Of a DNA stretch of 57,403 nucleotides, positions 9,257 through 17,926 are shown one piece after another. The first letter of the stretch is position 1. Each line of letters opens with the position of its first letter. A program made the position numbers and the translations under genes. The notes beneath the pieces were generated by a model. It saw nothing but the letters and a program-made list of their open reading frames with translations, did no database searches and was not told the origin of the DNA. Source of the stretch: Okeania sp. SIO3I5 (GTDB taxonomy: Bacteria > Cyanobacteriota > Cyanobacteriia > Cyanobacteriales > Microcoleaceae); the NCBI RefSeq assembly GCF_010672085.1, contig NZ_JAAHHT010000004.1, positions 22,691-80,093 on the forward strand, written 5' to 3'.

Positions 9257-12031
9257 ATGTTTCCTGTAATAAATAGTTGTATTTGGGTGTTGGATCGAGC
9301 AGGATGCTTTCTAGGAAGTATTCCAGTAGATGGAGAACGATCCTTTTCAGAAGATAACTCCCTGAAATTTCAGATACGTCAAGTTCTTGAAAATACTCAG
9401 AAAAATATTTTGAGCGATCAGATTAAAACTTGTTTAAAAACAAATCGTAAAGTTGAAATCCAACATAACTCTCAAATAGGAGAGGAGGAAGTTAAATTTA
9501 ATGCTAGTATTTATCCCATTAATCAAGAAAAAGTCATATTAATTCCCCATGATATTCAAGTTATTAACTCCCAGAATGAATTACCAGAATCAGATTCGTT
9601 TCTCACCGAAGCAGACGAGCAATTACAAACACTTTTAGAAGCAATACCAGGATTAGTTTCTTGGATTAGTTCAGATTTACATTATCTAGGAGTTAATAGG
9701 CATTTAGCTGAAATATTCAACATGACTCCTGAAGAGTTTATTGGTAAAGACATCGGATTTTTGAATGGAGATGATACAGAATTTACCAGGTTTGTTCGCG
9801 ATTTTTTTGCTAGTGATGCCACCGTTACCGTCCATGAAATGGGATCATCTGTACGTCAATATCTCATAGTTGCTCAAAAATACGATCGGGGTAATGCAGC
9901 GTGTACTGTGGGACTAGATATTACTGAACTTCGGGAAACAGAAACAGCACTAGCACTGACAGGTAAAGCGGTAGAAAGTAGCAGTGAAGCAATTAGTATG
10001 ACTGATGCTAATGGCAATCACATCTTTCAAAATCCAGCATTTACTCAACTTTTTGATTATAGAAATGTATCCGAACTAAATGCTATTGGTGGGTTGCTAA
10101 GTTTGATAGTAGATAAAAGAGTAGCTAAAAAAATATCTGAAAGGATGATGAGTGGAAGTGGATGGAAAGGTGAAGTTACTTGTCGAACTCGCAGAGGTCA
10201 AATTATCCAGATTTTGATGCGGATAGATGTCATTAGAGATGCAACAGATAAAATCACTGGGTTTGTTGCTGTCAGCACCGATATTACAGAACGTAAGCAA
10301 GCAGAAAAACAATTGCGGGAAAATGAACGAAGGTTCAGATCACTAATCGAAAATAGCACAGATATTATCCAGATTTTAGACAGTCATGGCATTTATCAAT
10401 ATGTTAGTCCCTCTCAGGAACGAATTTTAGGTTACACTTCAACAGAATTAATTGGTAAATCTGTATTAGAGTTAATTCACCCTAATGATAGATGGTGGGT
10501 AGAACAGGATATAGAAGAAGTCAAACAATATCCGAAAATGCGCCGAGGTTTAGGTGAATATCAAGTCCGCCATAAAAACGGTAGTTGGTGTGTATTGGAA
10601 GCAATGGTAATGAATTTACTTGATGATGAATCTGTTCAGGGAATTGTAATTAACTGCCATGATGTAACAGAAAAAAAATCTGCACAGGAGAAATTACGAC
10701 GTCAATCTTTCTATGATAGTCTCACAGACTTGCCAAATAGAGCTTTATTAATGGATAGATTACAGCAAGCATTGGGATACATACACATAAACTCTTCTAA
10801 TTTGTTTGCTGTACTTACGATTAATCTAGATCGATTTAAGATTATTAATGAGAGTCATGGTCACTCCATGGGAGACAAACTCCTAATTGAAATTGCTCAA
10901 CGAATCAAAACTTGTTTACGACCGGGAGATACGGTAGCACGAATAGGTAGTGATGAGTTTGTTATTCTCTTGGAGAAAATTGACGATCGCGAAGATGCTA
11001 TTGGTTCGGCAACTCTGATACAAGAAGCGATCGCTCGCCCTCTAGAATTAGATGGTGATAAACTCTCTATTACTGCTAGTATTGGTATTGTTATAAGTTC
11101 TGATGATTATAAATGGGCAGGTGATCTAGTGCGAGATGCTAATATTGCCATGGATCAAGCTAAAGTGCAAAACCCAGGAAGTTATTTGGTCTTCACCAGT
11201 TCCATGCACAGCTACGTTACAGAAATGATGCAGTTAGAGCGCGACTTACGTCAAGCTGTGGATATGCTAGAAGAATTTTCATTTTCTTGTTCCATTGCCA
11301 ACACTTTTTTACTCAATTATCAACCAATTGTTTCTCTATCTACAGGCGACTTAGTAGGGTTTGAAGCTTTAGCGCGGTGGCGAAATTCTGAACGTGGCAT
11401 GGTTTCTCCGATCAAGTTTATTCCCATCGCAGAAGAAACAGGTTTGATTATTCCTCTGGGTCAGTGGGTATTTTGGGAAGCTTGTCGTCAACTGCAAGAA
11501 TGGCAAAAAATTTATTCTCAAACTAACCTGACTATAGCTATCAATATTTCTAGTAAACAGTTTTCCCAATCTAACTTAATTTTACAAATTCAACGTATTT
11601 TGGAAAAGACAGGTATCGATGTTCAAGGATTAAAAATAGAAATCACAGAAAGTGTGGTTATGGATAATGCTGAATCTGCTACTAAAGTTTTATCTCACTT
11701 ACGGGAGTTGGGAATGCAGTTAAGTGTTGATGATTTTGGTACAGGATATTCATCTCTAAGTTATTTGCATCGTTTCCCGATTAATACTCTGAAAATTGAT
11801 AAATCTTTTGTGACAAATATGGGAGTTAATGGGGAAAATTGTGAGATTGTCAGGGCAATTGTTACATTAGCTCATAGTCTGGGATTGGATGTGGTAGCAG
11901 AGGGGATAGAAACAGAGGAACAATTGACTCAACTGAAGGATTTAGGATGTGAATATGGTCAAGGATATTTGTTTTCTAAACCTGTAAATGTGACTGAAGC
12001 AACAGCATTATTAGGTACTAATTTTTTTTAG
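9257..12031 (+). CDS. PAS-PAS-PAS-GGDEF-EAL cyclic-di-GMP signalling protein
   Basis: A 924-residue cytoplasmic protein without membrane segments. An N-terminal part (1-110) is followed by PAS domains at about 122-228, 233-345 and 356-475, the latter two ending in the PAC-like TDITERKQAE and HDVTEKKSAQ. GGDEF spans about 485-645 and EAL about 660-915. The GGDEF signature reads GSDEF at 564-568, one residue off consensus, so cyclase activity is uncertain. The EAL domain keeps its metal and catalytic residues: EAL 703-705, NISSKQF, EITES, DDFGTG, KIDKSF, AEGIE and GQGYLFSKP. It is therefore probably an active c-di-GMP phosphodiesterase controlled by PAS input. No haem or flavin ligand can be assigned to the PAS domains. 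It stands alone as a transcription unit. Confidence 0.92.
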   Translation: MFPVINSCIWVLDRAGCFLGSIPVDGERSFSEDNSLKFQIRQVLENTQKNILSDQIKTCLKTNRKVEIQHNSQIGEEEVKFNASIYPINQEKVILIPHDIQVINSQNELPESDSFLTEADEQLQTLLEAIPGLVSWISSDLHYLGVNRHLAEIFNMTPEEFIGKDIGFLNGDDTEFTRFVRDFFASDATVTVHEMGSSVRQYLIVAQKYDRGNAACTVGLDITELRETETALALTGKAVESSSEAISMTDANGNHIFQNPAFTQLFDYRNVSELNAIGGLLSLIVDKRVAKKISERMMSGSGWKGEVTCRTRRGQIIQILMRIDVIRDATDKITGFVAVSTDITERKQAEKQLRENERRFRSLIENSTDIIQILDSHGIYQYVSPSQERILGYTSTELIGKSVLELIHPNDRWWVEQDIEEVKQYPKMRRGLGEYQVRHKNGSWCVLEAMVMNLLDDESVQGIVINCHDVTEKKSAQEKLRRQSFYDSLTDLPNRALLMDRLQQALGYIHINSSNLFAVLTINLDRFKIINESHGHSMGDKLLIEIAQRIKTCLRPGDTVARIGSDEFVILLEKIDDREDAIGSATLIQEAIARPLELDGDKLSITASIGIVISSDDYKWAGDLVRDANIAMDQAKVQNPGSYLVFTSSMHSYVTEMMQLERDLRQAVDMLEEFSFSCSIANTFLLNYQPIVSLSTGDLVGFEALARWRNSERGMVSPIKFIPIAEETGLIIPLGQWVFWEACRQLQEWQKIYSQTNLTIAINISSKQFSQSNLILQIQRILEKTGIDVQGLKIEITESVVMDNAESATKVLSHLRELGMQLSVDDFGTGYSSLSYLHRFPINTLKIDKSFVTNMGVNGENCEIVRAIVTLAHSLGLDVVAEGIETEEQLTQLKDLGCEYGQGYLFSKPVNVTEATALLGTNFF

Positions 12032-12155
12032 ACATAGGCGTGAAAAATATATAGACTTTTTGTAAAAGTAGGGAACAGGGAACAGGGAACAGGGAAGAGA
12101 TTTTCAGTAAAAATGTACAGGAAATGATTTTATCAGGAAATTTTACAACTCTAGC
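12032..12155. repeat. Short GGGAACA minisatellite
   Basis: About four 7-bp units (AGGGAACAGGGAACAGGGAA) at 12070-12095, the same unit as the large array at 32.7 kb. There is no gene here. Confidence 0.7.
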
Positions 12156-12262
12156 TTACAGCGCTTTTCAGATTGATGAACCACATCGTCACAAGCACAA
12201 CCCAGTAGGGAGGTTCCATGGAACGTCCCTACTGTGGTCTACCGTGCAGGAAAACTGCTGTA
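12156..12262. mobile_element. R2 element copy (107 bp)
   Basis: Starts TTACAGCGCTTTTCAGATTG and ends GGAAAACTGCTGTA. The core palindrome GTTCCATGGAAC sits between GTAGGGAG and GTCCCTAC arms. It is one of six R2 copies in the window. Confidence 0.85.
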
Positions 12263-12298
12263 TGGTAAATAAATGGCAAGTTGATTTTCTGGAGATGT

Positions 12299-13363
12299 CT
12301 ATTTAATACGATCGCCAGATTCTACATCAAACCAATGAATCTGTTTAGTTGGTAATTCTAAAGTTATTAAATCATCCCAAGTTTGATGAGAAGGAACTAA
12401 AACTTTGATATTTTTATCTGAATTTTCTATCTCTAAAATCAATAATTTTTCCTTACCTAAATCCTCTACTAATACAACTTTTCCTTTAATAGTAATCCCC
12501 AAATTTTCAGCAGAAGAAAAACGGATATCTTCCGGTCGAATACCCATAATAATTTGTTTTTTTGTAGCAGAAAAATCTGGTAAATAAATTTTAAAATCTC
12601 CCAAAATTGCATAATTTTCTTCACATTTAAGAGTCAGTAAATTCATTTGCGGACTACCAACAAAACCAGCAACAAATTTATTTGCCGGACGAGCATAAAT
12701 TTGATGGGGTGCATCAATTTGTTGTAAATAACCATCAGATAAAATTGCGACTTTACTTGATAAAGTCATTGCTTCCGTTTGATCGTGAGTCACATAAACT
12801 ACGGGTTTTTGTTGAGCATTAAATAATTGTTTTAATTCTGCACGCACTTGTTCCCGCAATAACGCATCTAAATTACTCAGGGGTTCATCTAATAAAAATA
12901 CCTCCGGGTTTCGCACCAACGAACGAGCTAATGCTACCCGTTGCCTTTGTCCTCCAGACATTTCCTTCGGTTTGCGAGCTAATAAGTTTCCTAAATCTAG
13001 TTTTTGAGCGACATCATTGACTCGTTGTTTAATTTCATCAGGGGGTATTTTGCGGAGTTTCAGGGAAGCAGAAATATTTTCAAAGACTGTCATGTGAGGA
13101 TAGAGAGCATAACTTTGAAACACCATGGCAATGTTGCGGTTTCCTGGTGCTAGATTTGTAACATCGCGATCGCCAATTATCACCCTACCCTGAGTAGGAG
13201 TTTCTAAACCTGCAATGAGTCGTAGTAGGGTTGATTTTCCGCATCCAGAAGGTCCTAATAAGGTTAAAAATTCTCCATCTTCAACTTCAATATTTATGTC
13301 TTTAACAGGAATAACATTAGGAGCAAATTGTTTTCTAAGATTTTTTAATTGCAATTTTGCCAT
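12299..13363 (-). CDS. CUT1-type sugar ABC transporter ATPase (UgpC/MalK/MsmX-like)
   Basis: A 354-residue ATPase that energises sugar or polyol import with the two permeases at 15.8-17.9 kb. Walker A GPSGCGKST is at 37-45, the Q-loop is in VFQSYALYP, the signature MSGGQRQR begins at 135, Walker B VFLLDEP is at 155-161 and the switch histidine in VTHD is at 193. A C-terminal TOBE/OB-like part (about 235-354) is typical of this subfamily, and the length is normal. I start at ATG 13363 rather than the in-frame TTG 9 bp upstream. The stop codon TAG lies inside an R6-type end (GGAGATGTCTATT), so a mobile repeat has touched the 3' end. The gene is separated from the permeases by about 2.4 kb holding tauE and a CRISPR array, so it is not in one tight operon with them. 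Confidence 0.9.
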   Translation of the reverse strand: MAKLQLKNLRKQFAPNVIPVKDINIEVEDGEFLTLLGPSGCGKSTLLRLIAGLETPTQGRVIIGDRDVTNLAPGNRNIAMVFQSYALYPHMTVFENISASLKLRKIPPDEIKQRVNDVAQKLDLGNLLARKPKEMSGGQRQRVALARSLVRNPEVFLLDEPLSNLDALLREQVRAELKQLFNAQQKPVVYVTHDQTEAMTLSSKVAILSDGYLQQIDAPHQIYARPANKFVAGFVGSPQMNLLTLKCEENYAILGDFKIYLPDFSATKKQIIMGIRPEDIRFSSAENLGITIKGKVVLVEDLGKEKLLILEIENSDKNIKVLVPSHQTWDDLITLELPTKQIHWFDVESGDRIK

Positions 13364-13392
13364 AATTTTCAATCGTTTCTACTTCTCTACTT

Positions 13393-13524
13393 ATATCAAA
13401 TCCGGTAGTATCGGTATAATTCAAGACTGTAGGGGTTTGGTCTCCAAACCCTCTACCAACTAGGAGTTTTCACTCTTTTGTGATGGTAGCATTATATTAC
13501 TCCTTTCGCCAGCGGATTTGATAT
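13393..13524. mobile_element. R5 element copy
   Basis: Starts ATATCAAATCCGGTAGTATC and ends GCCAGCGGATTTGATAT. The interior holds TAGGGGTTTGGTCTCCAAAC, a word repeated at about 13670, 17955, 18305 and 18420. It lies just upstream of the ABC ATPase start. Confidence 0.8.
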
Positions 13525-13756
13525 TATATAGCAAGGAAAAGGGAACAGTGGGAAAAACATTTCCTACCCTAAGATTTATCATCAGTCGATGTCCTAAGCA
13601 ATTTTTTCTTAGCTATAAGTATTCAATCAACTATAGCAATCCGACTAAATAGGTTGTAAGATTTTATCGTAGGGGTTTGGTCTCCAAACCCTAGTCAAGA
13701 TAATGGGATTTGGAAACCAAACCCCTACAGTTTTTCTCACATCTCATTTCCATAAA
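13525..13756. repeat. Spacer with GGGGTTTGG-type inverted repeats
   Basis: No gene. GTAGGGGTTTGGTCTCCAAA at about 13671 faces TTTGGAAACCAAACCCCTAC at about 13711, forming a long imperfect hairpin. This is probably a further family of short repeat. Confidence 0.55.
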
Positions 13757-13932
13757 ATAGGGAATAGGGAATAGGGGGAAATAATTGATGATTTATGTAC
13801 GATAATTGATTTGATTTTTTCAGGACTCACGCAAAATACTAAATCATACAACACCTGTAGGGGCGAATGCCATTCGCCCTTACTAGATATAGCGGTACTG
13901 CGTAAGTCCTGTTTTTATTATTGGAGATGTCC
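13757..13932. mobile_element. R6 element interrupted by an R3 element
   Basis: The flanks (AATAATTGATGATTTATG ... GATTTGATTTTTT and TTTTATTATTGGAGATGTC) match the uninterrupted R6-type copy at about 47345-47412. Between them lies an R3 copy (13821-13911) with ends CAGGACTCACGCA and TGCGTAAGTCCTG. This is a clear nested insertion. Confidence 0.75.
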
Positions 13933-13994
13933 CTTATAACTTTTGACTTATGACTTTTGATTTTTGACTTTTATTTTTTTTCGGTTATATTAAA

Positions 13995-14086
13995 CAGGAC
14001 TTACGCAAATTATTAGACAATACGCTATCTGTAGAGGGCGAATGCCATTCGCCCCTACTAGATATGGGGGTTATGCGTAAGTCCTG
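13995..14086. mobile_element. R3 element copy (92 bp)
   Basis: Starts CAGGACTTACGCAAATTATT and ends TTATGCGTAAGTCCTG. The inner palindrome is GGGCGAATGCCATTCGCCC. It is the second R3 copy within 200 bp and lies 48 bp before the tauE start. Confidence 0.85.
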
Positions 14087-14134
14087 ATTAAATTCAAGTT
14101 TACGTCTAATTTTAGTTCAAAATAACTCTTGATA

Positions 14135-14917
14135 ATGATTCCAACAAACCTGTTGATTTTAGCTGTAGGTGGTTTATGTGCGGGTATTCTAGCTGGATTT
14201 TTAGGAATTGGCGGTGGTACGATAATGGTGCCGCTGTTATTAGCTTTAGGATATCAACCTATACAAGCAGTTGCAACTAGCGCTTTAGCTATTACAATTA
14301 CAGCGAGTTCCGGCACTCTACAAAATTGGCGTATGGGTTACATTAAACCTAAAAGAGTTCTGTTGTTGGCGTTGCCGGCATTATTCACCGCCCAAGTTGG
14401 GGTTTATTTGGCGCAAAAATTCTCCTCCACTCTGTTATTGTTAGGTTTTGGTTCACTAATGTTGGTTAATATTTATCTGGTAGAGTTACGCAAGCGTGTT
14501 ATTGCTAAACACAAGGATGCTGAAAACAATGGTGAAAAACGGCAAGGGGCAAATCCTACTATTGCTAGAATTATTACCGGGGGAACAGCAGGGTTATTAG
14601 CTGGTTTATTTGGGGTTGGTGGTGGGGTGATTATGATACCTCTACAAATTCTTTTACTCGGCGAACCTATCAAAGCTGCTATTAGAACAAGTCTAGGTGT
14701 AATTGTTGTTACTTCTATTTCTGCAGCTTTCGGTCATTATTTGAATGGTAATGTTTTGTTTGTAGAAGGTTTGTGTCTAGGTTTTGCGGGTTTGATTAGC
14801 GCTCAAATTAGCACTCGTTTTCTGCCGAAGTTACCTAGTTCAGTTGTGAGTTTTGCTTTTCGGACTTTGTTGGTAATTTTGGCTATTTACACATTCTGGA
14901 AAGCTTGGCAGGTGTAG
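14135..14917 (+). CDS. TauE/SafE-family membrane permease (DUF81)
   Basis: A 260-residue inner-membrane protein with about seven or eight hydrophobic helices and the internal duplication of this family: GGLCAGILAGFLGIGGGTIM near the N-terminus and GGTAGLLAGLFGVGGGVIMI in the middle. Members export or import sulfite, sulfonates or other small anions; the substrate cannot be told here. The start is ATG 14135, not the TTG two codons upstream. Neighbours give no pathway hint: the CRISPR leader lies downstream and repeats upstream. Confidence 0.9.
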   Translation: MIPTNLLILAVGGLCAGILAGFLGIGGGTIMVPLLLALGYQPIQAVATSALAITITASSGTLQNWRMGYIKPKRVLLLALPALFTAQVGVYLAQKFSSTLLLLGFGSLMLVNIYLVELRKRVIAKHKDAENNGEKRQGANPTIARIITGGTAGLLAGLFGVGGGVIMIPLQILLLGEPIKAAIRTSLGVIVVTSISAAFGHYLNGNVLFVEGLCLGFAGLISAQISTRFLPKLPSSVVSFAFRTLLVILAIYTFWKAWQV

Positions 14918-15281
14918 AATTTAGAATTTAGAATTTAGAATTGTTTGAATTTAGAATTTAGGAGTCAACATTTCAAACTGTAGGAAAAGTAGGCTATTTT
15001 TTGATTATTGGGCCAACAAAATTAGGCTATTTGCGACGATCGCTAGGTGTATAAGAGAGAGGGTGAAAAAAAATGGCTGAGGTTGAGTATGGGGAAGGGT
15101 TTGAGTTTTGTGGGAGGTTGGAGGAGGTCGTCGCAACTTTTGTATTGTTTGACTGGCAAGGATTTGGAGGATTTTGCTTGGATAGGGTATTGCAATTTTT
15201 TCAATTTTCATGCTACTTTGATTATGGTCATCGCAAATGTACCTTGAAAATTAAAGATGGCATGGGTTCCACAACCCTGCT
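14918..15281 (+). promoter_or_regulatory. CRISPR leader region
   Basis: This 364-bp stretch has a short GAATTTAGAATTTAGAATTT repeat and then a G-rich segment ending directly at the first CRISPR repeat. The near-terminal GTCATCGCAAATGTACCTTG resembles the TTGCGAACCTTGA-like ends that I remember from cyanobacterial leaders. The intact repeats are on this side and the degenerate repeat is on the far side, so the leader belongs here. Small open frames in it run into the repeats and are not taken as genes. Confidence 0.55.
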
Positions 15282-15755
15282 GTTGAAACTAACCAAAATC
15301 CCTATTAGGGATTGAAACGATTTTCTCTAATTATTTCTCGATCATACTCAACAACTGCAGTTGAAACTAACTAAAATCCCTATTAGGGATTGAAACACTT
15401 ATATGTATAATTCTGGATGTCATCCTCCTCGTTGAAACTAACCAAAATCCCTATTAGGGATTGAAACGATTAATCCTTCTTTGGTTAGGTAGTTCCAAGA
15501 GTTGAAACTAACCAAAATCCCTATTAGGGATTGAAACTTCTGGTATCCAATAAGACTTTTCTAAATTCCTAATTGTTGTCAGTTTAAACTATAGTATTTC
15601 TCAATAAGCGTGAGTTACAGTTCTTTCGATCCCCCCTAACCCCCCTTGAGAAGGGGGGAACTGGAAGTCCCCCTTTTTAAGGGGGATTTAGGGGGATCGT
15701 TCGATGTACCTCACCAACCTGAAAACTGCTATAACTAAAATCCCTATTAGGGATT
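15282..15755 (+). CRISPR. Orphan CRISPR array: four good repeats, three spacers, plus a terminal repeat split by an R7 insertion
   Basis: The 37-bp repeat begins GTTGAAACTAACCAAAATCC and ends CTATTAGGGATTGAAAC. Copies lie at 15282-15318, 15360-15396 (one C-to-T change), 15431-15467 and 15501-15537. Spacers are 41, 34 and 33 nt. A fourth spacer of 44 nt (15538-15581) leads to a degenerate fifth repeat whose first part GTTTAAACTA (15582-15591) is separated by an inserted 140-bp element from TAACTAAAATCCCTATTAGG (15732-15755). The repeat ends in ATTGAAAC, the usual crRNA 5' handle of cyanobacterial type I/III arrays, so transcription is on the plus strand. No cas gene lies in the window, so the array depends on Cas proteins encoded elsewhere, if it works at all. 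Confidence 0.95.
15592..15731. mobile_element. R7 element inserted in the last CRISPR repeat
   Basis: A 140-bp insert with ends TAGTATTTCTC and GAAAACTGCTA, flanked on both sides by TA, as expected for a TA target duplication. The interior has a long hairpin of CCCCCCTAACCCCCCTT and AAGGGGGATTTAGGGGG. A second copy lies at 18025-18168. Confidence 0.8.
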
Positions 15756-15801
15756 CTAAATTCAATTCTGCATTCTAAATTCTAAATTCTACATTCCAAA
15801 T

Positions 15802-16656
15802 TTATCCTTTAACAGCACCGGCAGTAATACCTTGAACAATTCGCCGTTGAGCTATTAATACCAAAATCACCAAGGGAAATGTACCCGTCACTGTTGCCGC
15901 TGCGATCGCTCCATAAGGAATTTCAAACAGAGAAGTCCCCCCTAGTTGAGCAACTGCAACAGGAATAGTATACATTTCTGAACGAGTAATAAAAGTGAGG
16001 GCAAAAATAAACTCATTCCAAGCAAAAATAAAAGTTAAAATTCCTGTAGTTACTAATGCTGGAATTGTGAGAGGTAAAACAATATTCCACAACATAGAAA
16101 TTGTGTTGTAACCATCTATTTTGGCAGAGTCTTCTATATCTTTTGGTAACTGTTGGAAAAAGCTTCTTAAAACCAGAATTGTCAGAGGTAAGTTAATGCC
16201 CGTGTAAGGAATAATTAGGGATATATAATTATTGCCTAAACCAATAGCTCTAATAATTTCTAATAGTCCCAAAAATAACAACACATAGGGAAACAGACTA
16301 ACGATTAAAACACAGGCAATAATAATATTTTCTCCAGGTATTTTTAACCGCGCCAAAACATAAGCAGCAGGCGCTCCTATTCCTAAACAAATAATTGTCG
16401 AAATAATAGAAACAAAAGCACTATTAAAAATATAGCGAAGAAAACCCCAACCGAGACTGAAATAGTGGTCAAAAGTTAATTGGTTTAGGGTAGGAAAATA
16501 GATATTAGGAACTGCTGATATTGCCTCATTAGTTTTGAAAGAAGTTAGTAACTGCCACAAGACAGGAGCGAGGCAAAATATTACAGTTAAAACCACACTT
16601 ATCCACAGAATTATTCTGCCTATTTTGATTGGCGATTTATTTTTTGATATAGACAT
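15802..16656 (-). CDS. Sugar ABC transporter permease, MalG-type
   Basis: A 284-residue inner-membrane subunit with six predicted helices; the first is IGRIILWISVVLTVIFCLAPVLW. The cytoplasmic EAA loop that docks onto the ATPase reads EDSAKIDGYNTISMLWNIVL. The C-terminus, QRRIVQGITAGAVKG, is the classic ending of MalG-type CUT1 permeases. It should form a heterodimer with the MalF-type permease at 16991-17926 and use the ATPase at 12299-13363. It is transcribed in the order binding protein, MalF, MalG, but with 334-643-bp repeat-filled gaps. The substrate is unknown; trehalose/maltose-like sugars or glucosylglycerol are the usual choices in cyanobacteria. Confidence 0.9.
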   Translation of the reverse strand: MSISKNKSPIKIGRIILWISVVLTVIFCLAPVLWQLLTSFKTNEAISAVPNIYFPTLNQLTFDHYFSLGWGFLRYIFNSAFVSIISTIICLGIGAPAAYVLARLKIPGENIIIACVLIVSLFPYVLLFLGLLEIIRAIGLGNNYISLIIPYTGINLPLTILVLRSFFQQLPKDIEDSAKIDGYNTISMLWNIVLPLTIPALVTTGILTFIFAWNEFIFALTFITRSEMYTIPVAVAQLGGTSLFEIPYGAIAAATVTGTFPLVILVLIAQRRIVQGITAGAVKG

Positions 16657-16671
16657 TTTTGATTCCTAATT

Positions 16672-16778
16672 TTACAGCGGTTTTCATTTCAGTAGACCAC
16701 AGTAGGGACGTTCCATGGAACGTCCCTACAAGGTTTTGGTTGTGGCGATGTGGTTCATCAATGTGAAAAGCGCTGTAA
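16672..16778. mobile_element. R2 element copy (107 bp)
   Basis: Starts TTACAGCGGTTTTCATTTCA and ends GTGAAAAGCGCTGTAA, with the core GGGACGTTCCATGGAACGTC. It lies just upstream of the MalG-type gene, within its likely promoter region. Confidence 0.88.
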
Positions 16779-16799
16779 CTTTTGACTTTGAGCTTTTAA

Positions 16800-17035
16800 T
16801 ACCATATCCGGTTCAATTTTGAGTAACTCGGAAGACCTCTCCCCCAACCCCTCTCAAGAGCAGGAGAGGGGAGATGTTCCCCCCTTCCCTTGTAGGGAAG
16901 GGGGTTGGGGGGTTAGGTTTTTTCAACTAACTTTTGAATTTTGAATTTTGAATTCCGCATAAGGGAAGGGGGTTGGGGGGTTAGGTTTTTTCAACTAACT
17001 TTTGAATTTTGACTTTTGAATTTTGAATTCCGCGC
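16800..17035. repeat. Duplicated 67-bp segment reaching into the MalF-type gene end
   Basis: AAGGGGGTTGGGGGGTTAGG followed by TTTTTTCAACTAACTTTTGA and ending at GAATTCCGC occurs twice, at about 16897-16960 and 16964-17035. The second copy contains the stop codon and last residues of the MalF-type permease. Confidence 0.8.
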
Positions 17036-17926
17036 AGCGGTGCTAGCGATCGCTACTACAAAAATTAATAATAGAAATGTTACTACTACTAAAGAAGCTC
17101 CATAACCAAAGTCTAAGTAACGTCTAATAGTAGCATAAATATAGATAGAAATTGTTTCTGTAGCTCCAGCAGGTCCTCCTCCAGTCATTACTTGTACTAA
17201 GTCAAAAATGCCGAATGCTTGAGCAAATCTGAATAACAAAGCAATGATTATTTGTGGCATTAATAGTGGGATAGTAATTTGTTGAAAACTCTGTATTGGG
17301 TTAGCGCCATCAATAGCGTGAGCTTCATATAAATCAGAAGAAATTGATTGTAAACCTGCTAATAAAATAATAGCAATAAATGGCGTTGTTTTCCAAACAT
17401 CAGCAATAATCATTGCCAACATTGCTCGGAATGGATCGCCTAACCAAGTAATATTAGTTTGAATGAATCCTAAACGGAGAAGTATATCGTTAACAATGCC
17501 AAATTGATCATTAAAAATCCACGCCCAACCTAACCCAATAGCTGCAGTTGGTAATGACCAAGGAATGAGATTAATAGTACGAACAAAACCTCTACCTCGG
17601 AATGATTTATCTAATATTAAAGCGATGCTCATTCCTAATATTAATTCTAAGAAAATTGAGAAAGTTGTAAATATTGTTGTGTTCCATAAAGTTTGCCAAA
17701 AACGACCATCAGTTAAGATTCTGTTGTAGTTAGTTAATCCGGAAAAAATAGGCTTTAATTCTGTGCCTAGATTTTGTGTGAATAGACTTAACCAAAAAGC
17801 GCGACTAATTGGATAGGCAAATACAAATAGTAATATTATAATAGCTGGGGTAATTAATAGCCATCCTGTTAATTTTTCTCTTTTTTCAAGAGAGTTGGGA
17901 ATAGAAGTAGTTTGGGAATTTTTCAT
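16991..17926 (-). CDS. Sugar ABC transporter permease, MalF-type
   Basis: A 311-residue inner-membrane subunit. Helix 1 is LLITPAIIILLFVFAYPIS, five more follow, and the EAA loop reads YEAHAIDGANPIQSFQQITI. It pairs with the MalG-type protein downstream. The last 11 or so residues, NSKFKSQNSKVS, are translated repeat DNA (the ATTCAAAATTCAAAA word read in reverse), so the original stop has probably been lost and the protein now ends in junk. This is unlikely to disturb the transmembrane core. The start ATG is well placed and the length is typical. Confidence 0.9.
   Translation of the reverse strand: MKNSQTTSIPNSLEKREKLTGWLLITPAIIILLFVFAYPISRAFWLSLFTQNLGTELKPIFSGLTNYNRILTDGRFWQTLWNTTIFTTFSIFLELILGMSIALILDKSFRGRGFVRTINLIPWSLPTAAIGLGWAWIFNDQFGIVNDILLRLGFIQTNITWLGDPFRAMLAMIIADVWKTTPFIAIILLAGLQSISSDLYEAHAIDGANPIQSFQQITIPLLMPQIIIALLFRFAQAFGIFDLVQVMTGGGPAGATETISIYIYATIRRYLDFGYGASLVVVTFLLLIFVVAIASTAARNSKFKSQNSKVS

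Noticed and set aside
12124-12306. A 60-codon plus-strand frame
   Set aside because: Consists mostly of the R2 copy at 12156-12262.
15047-15315. Two overlapping open frames of 66 and 80 codons just before the CRISPR array
   Set aside because: Both lie in the leader, one runs into the first repeat (ending TKIPIRD), and neither resembles a protein family.
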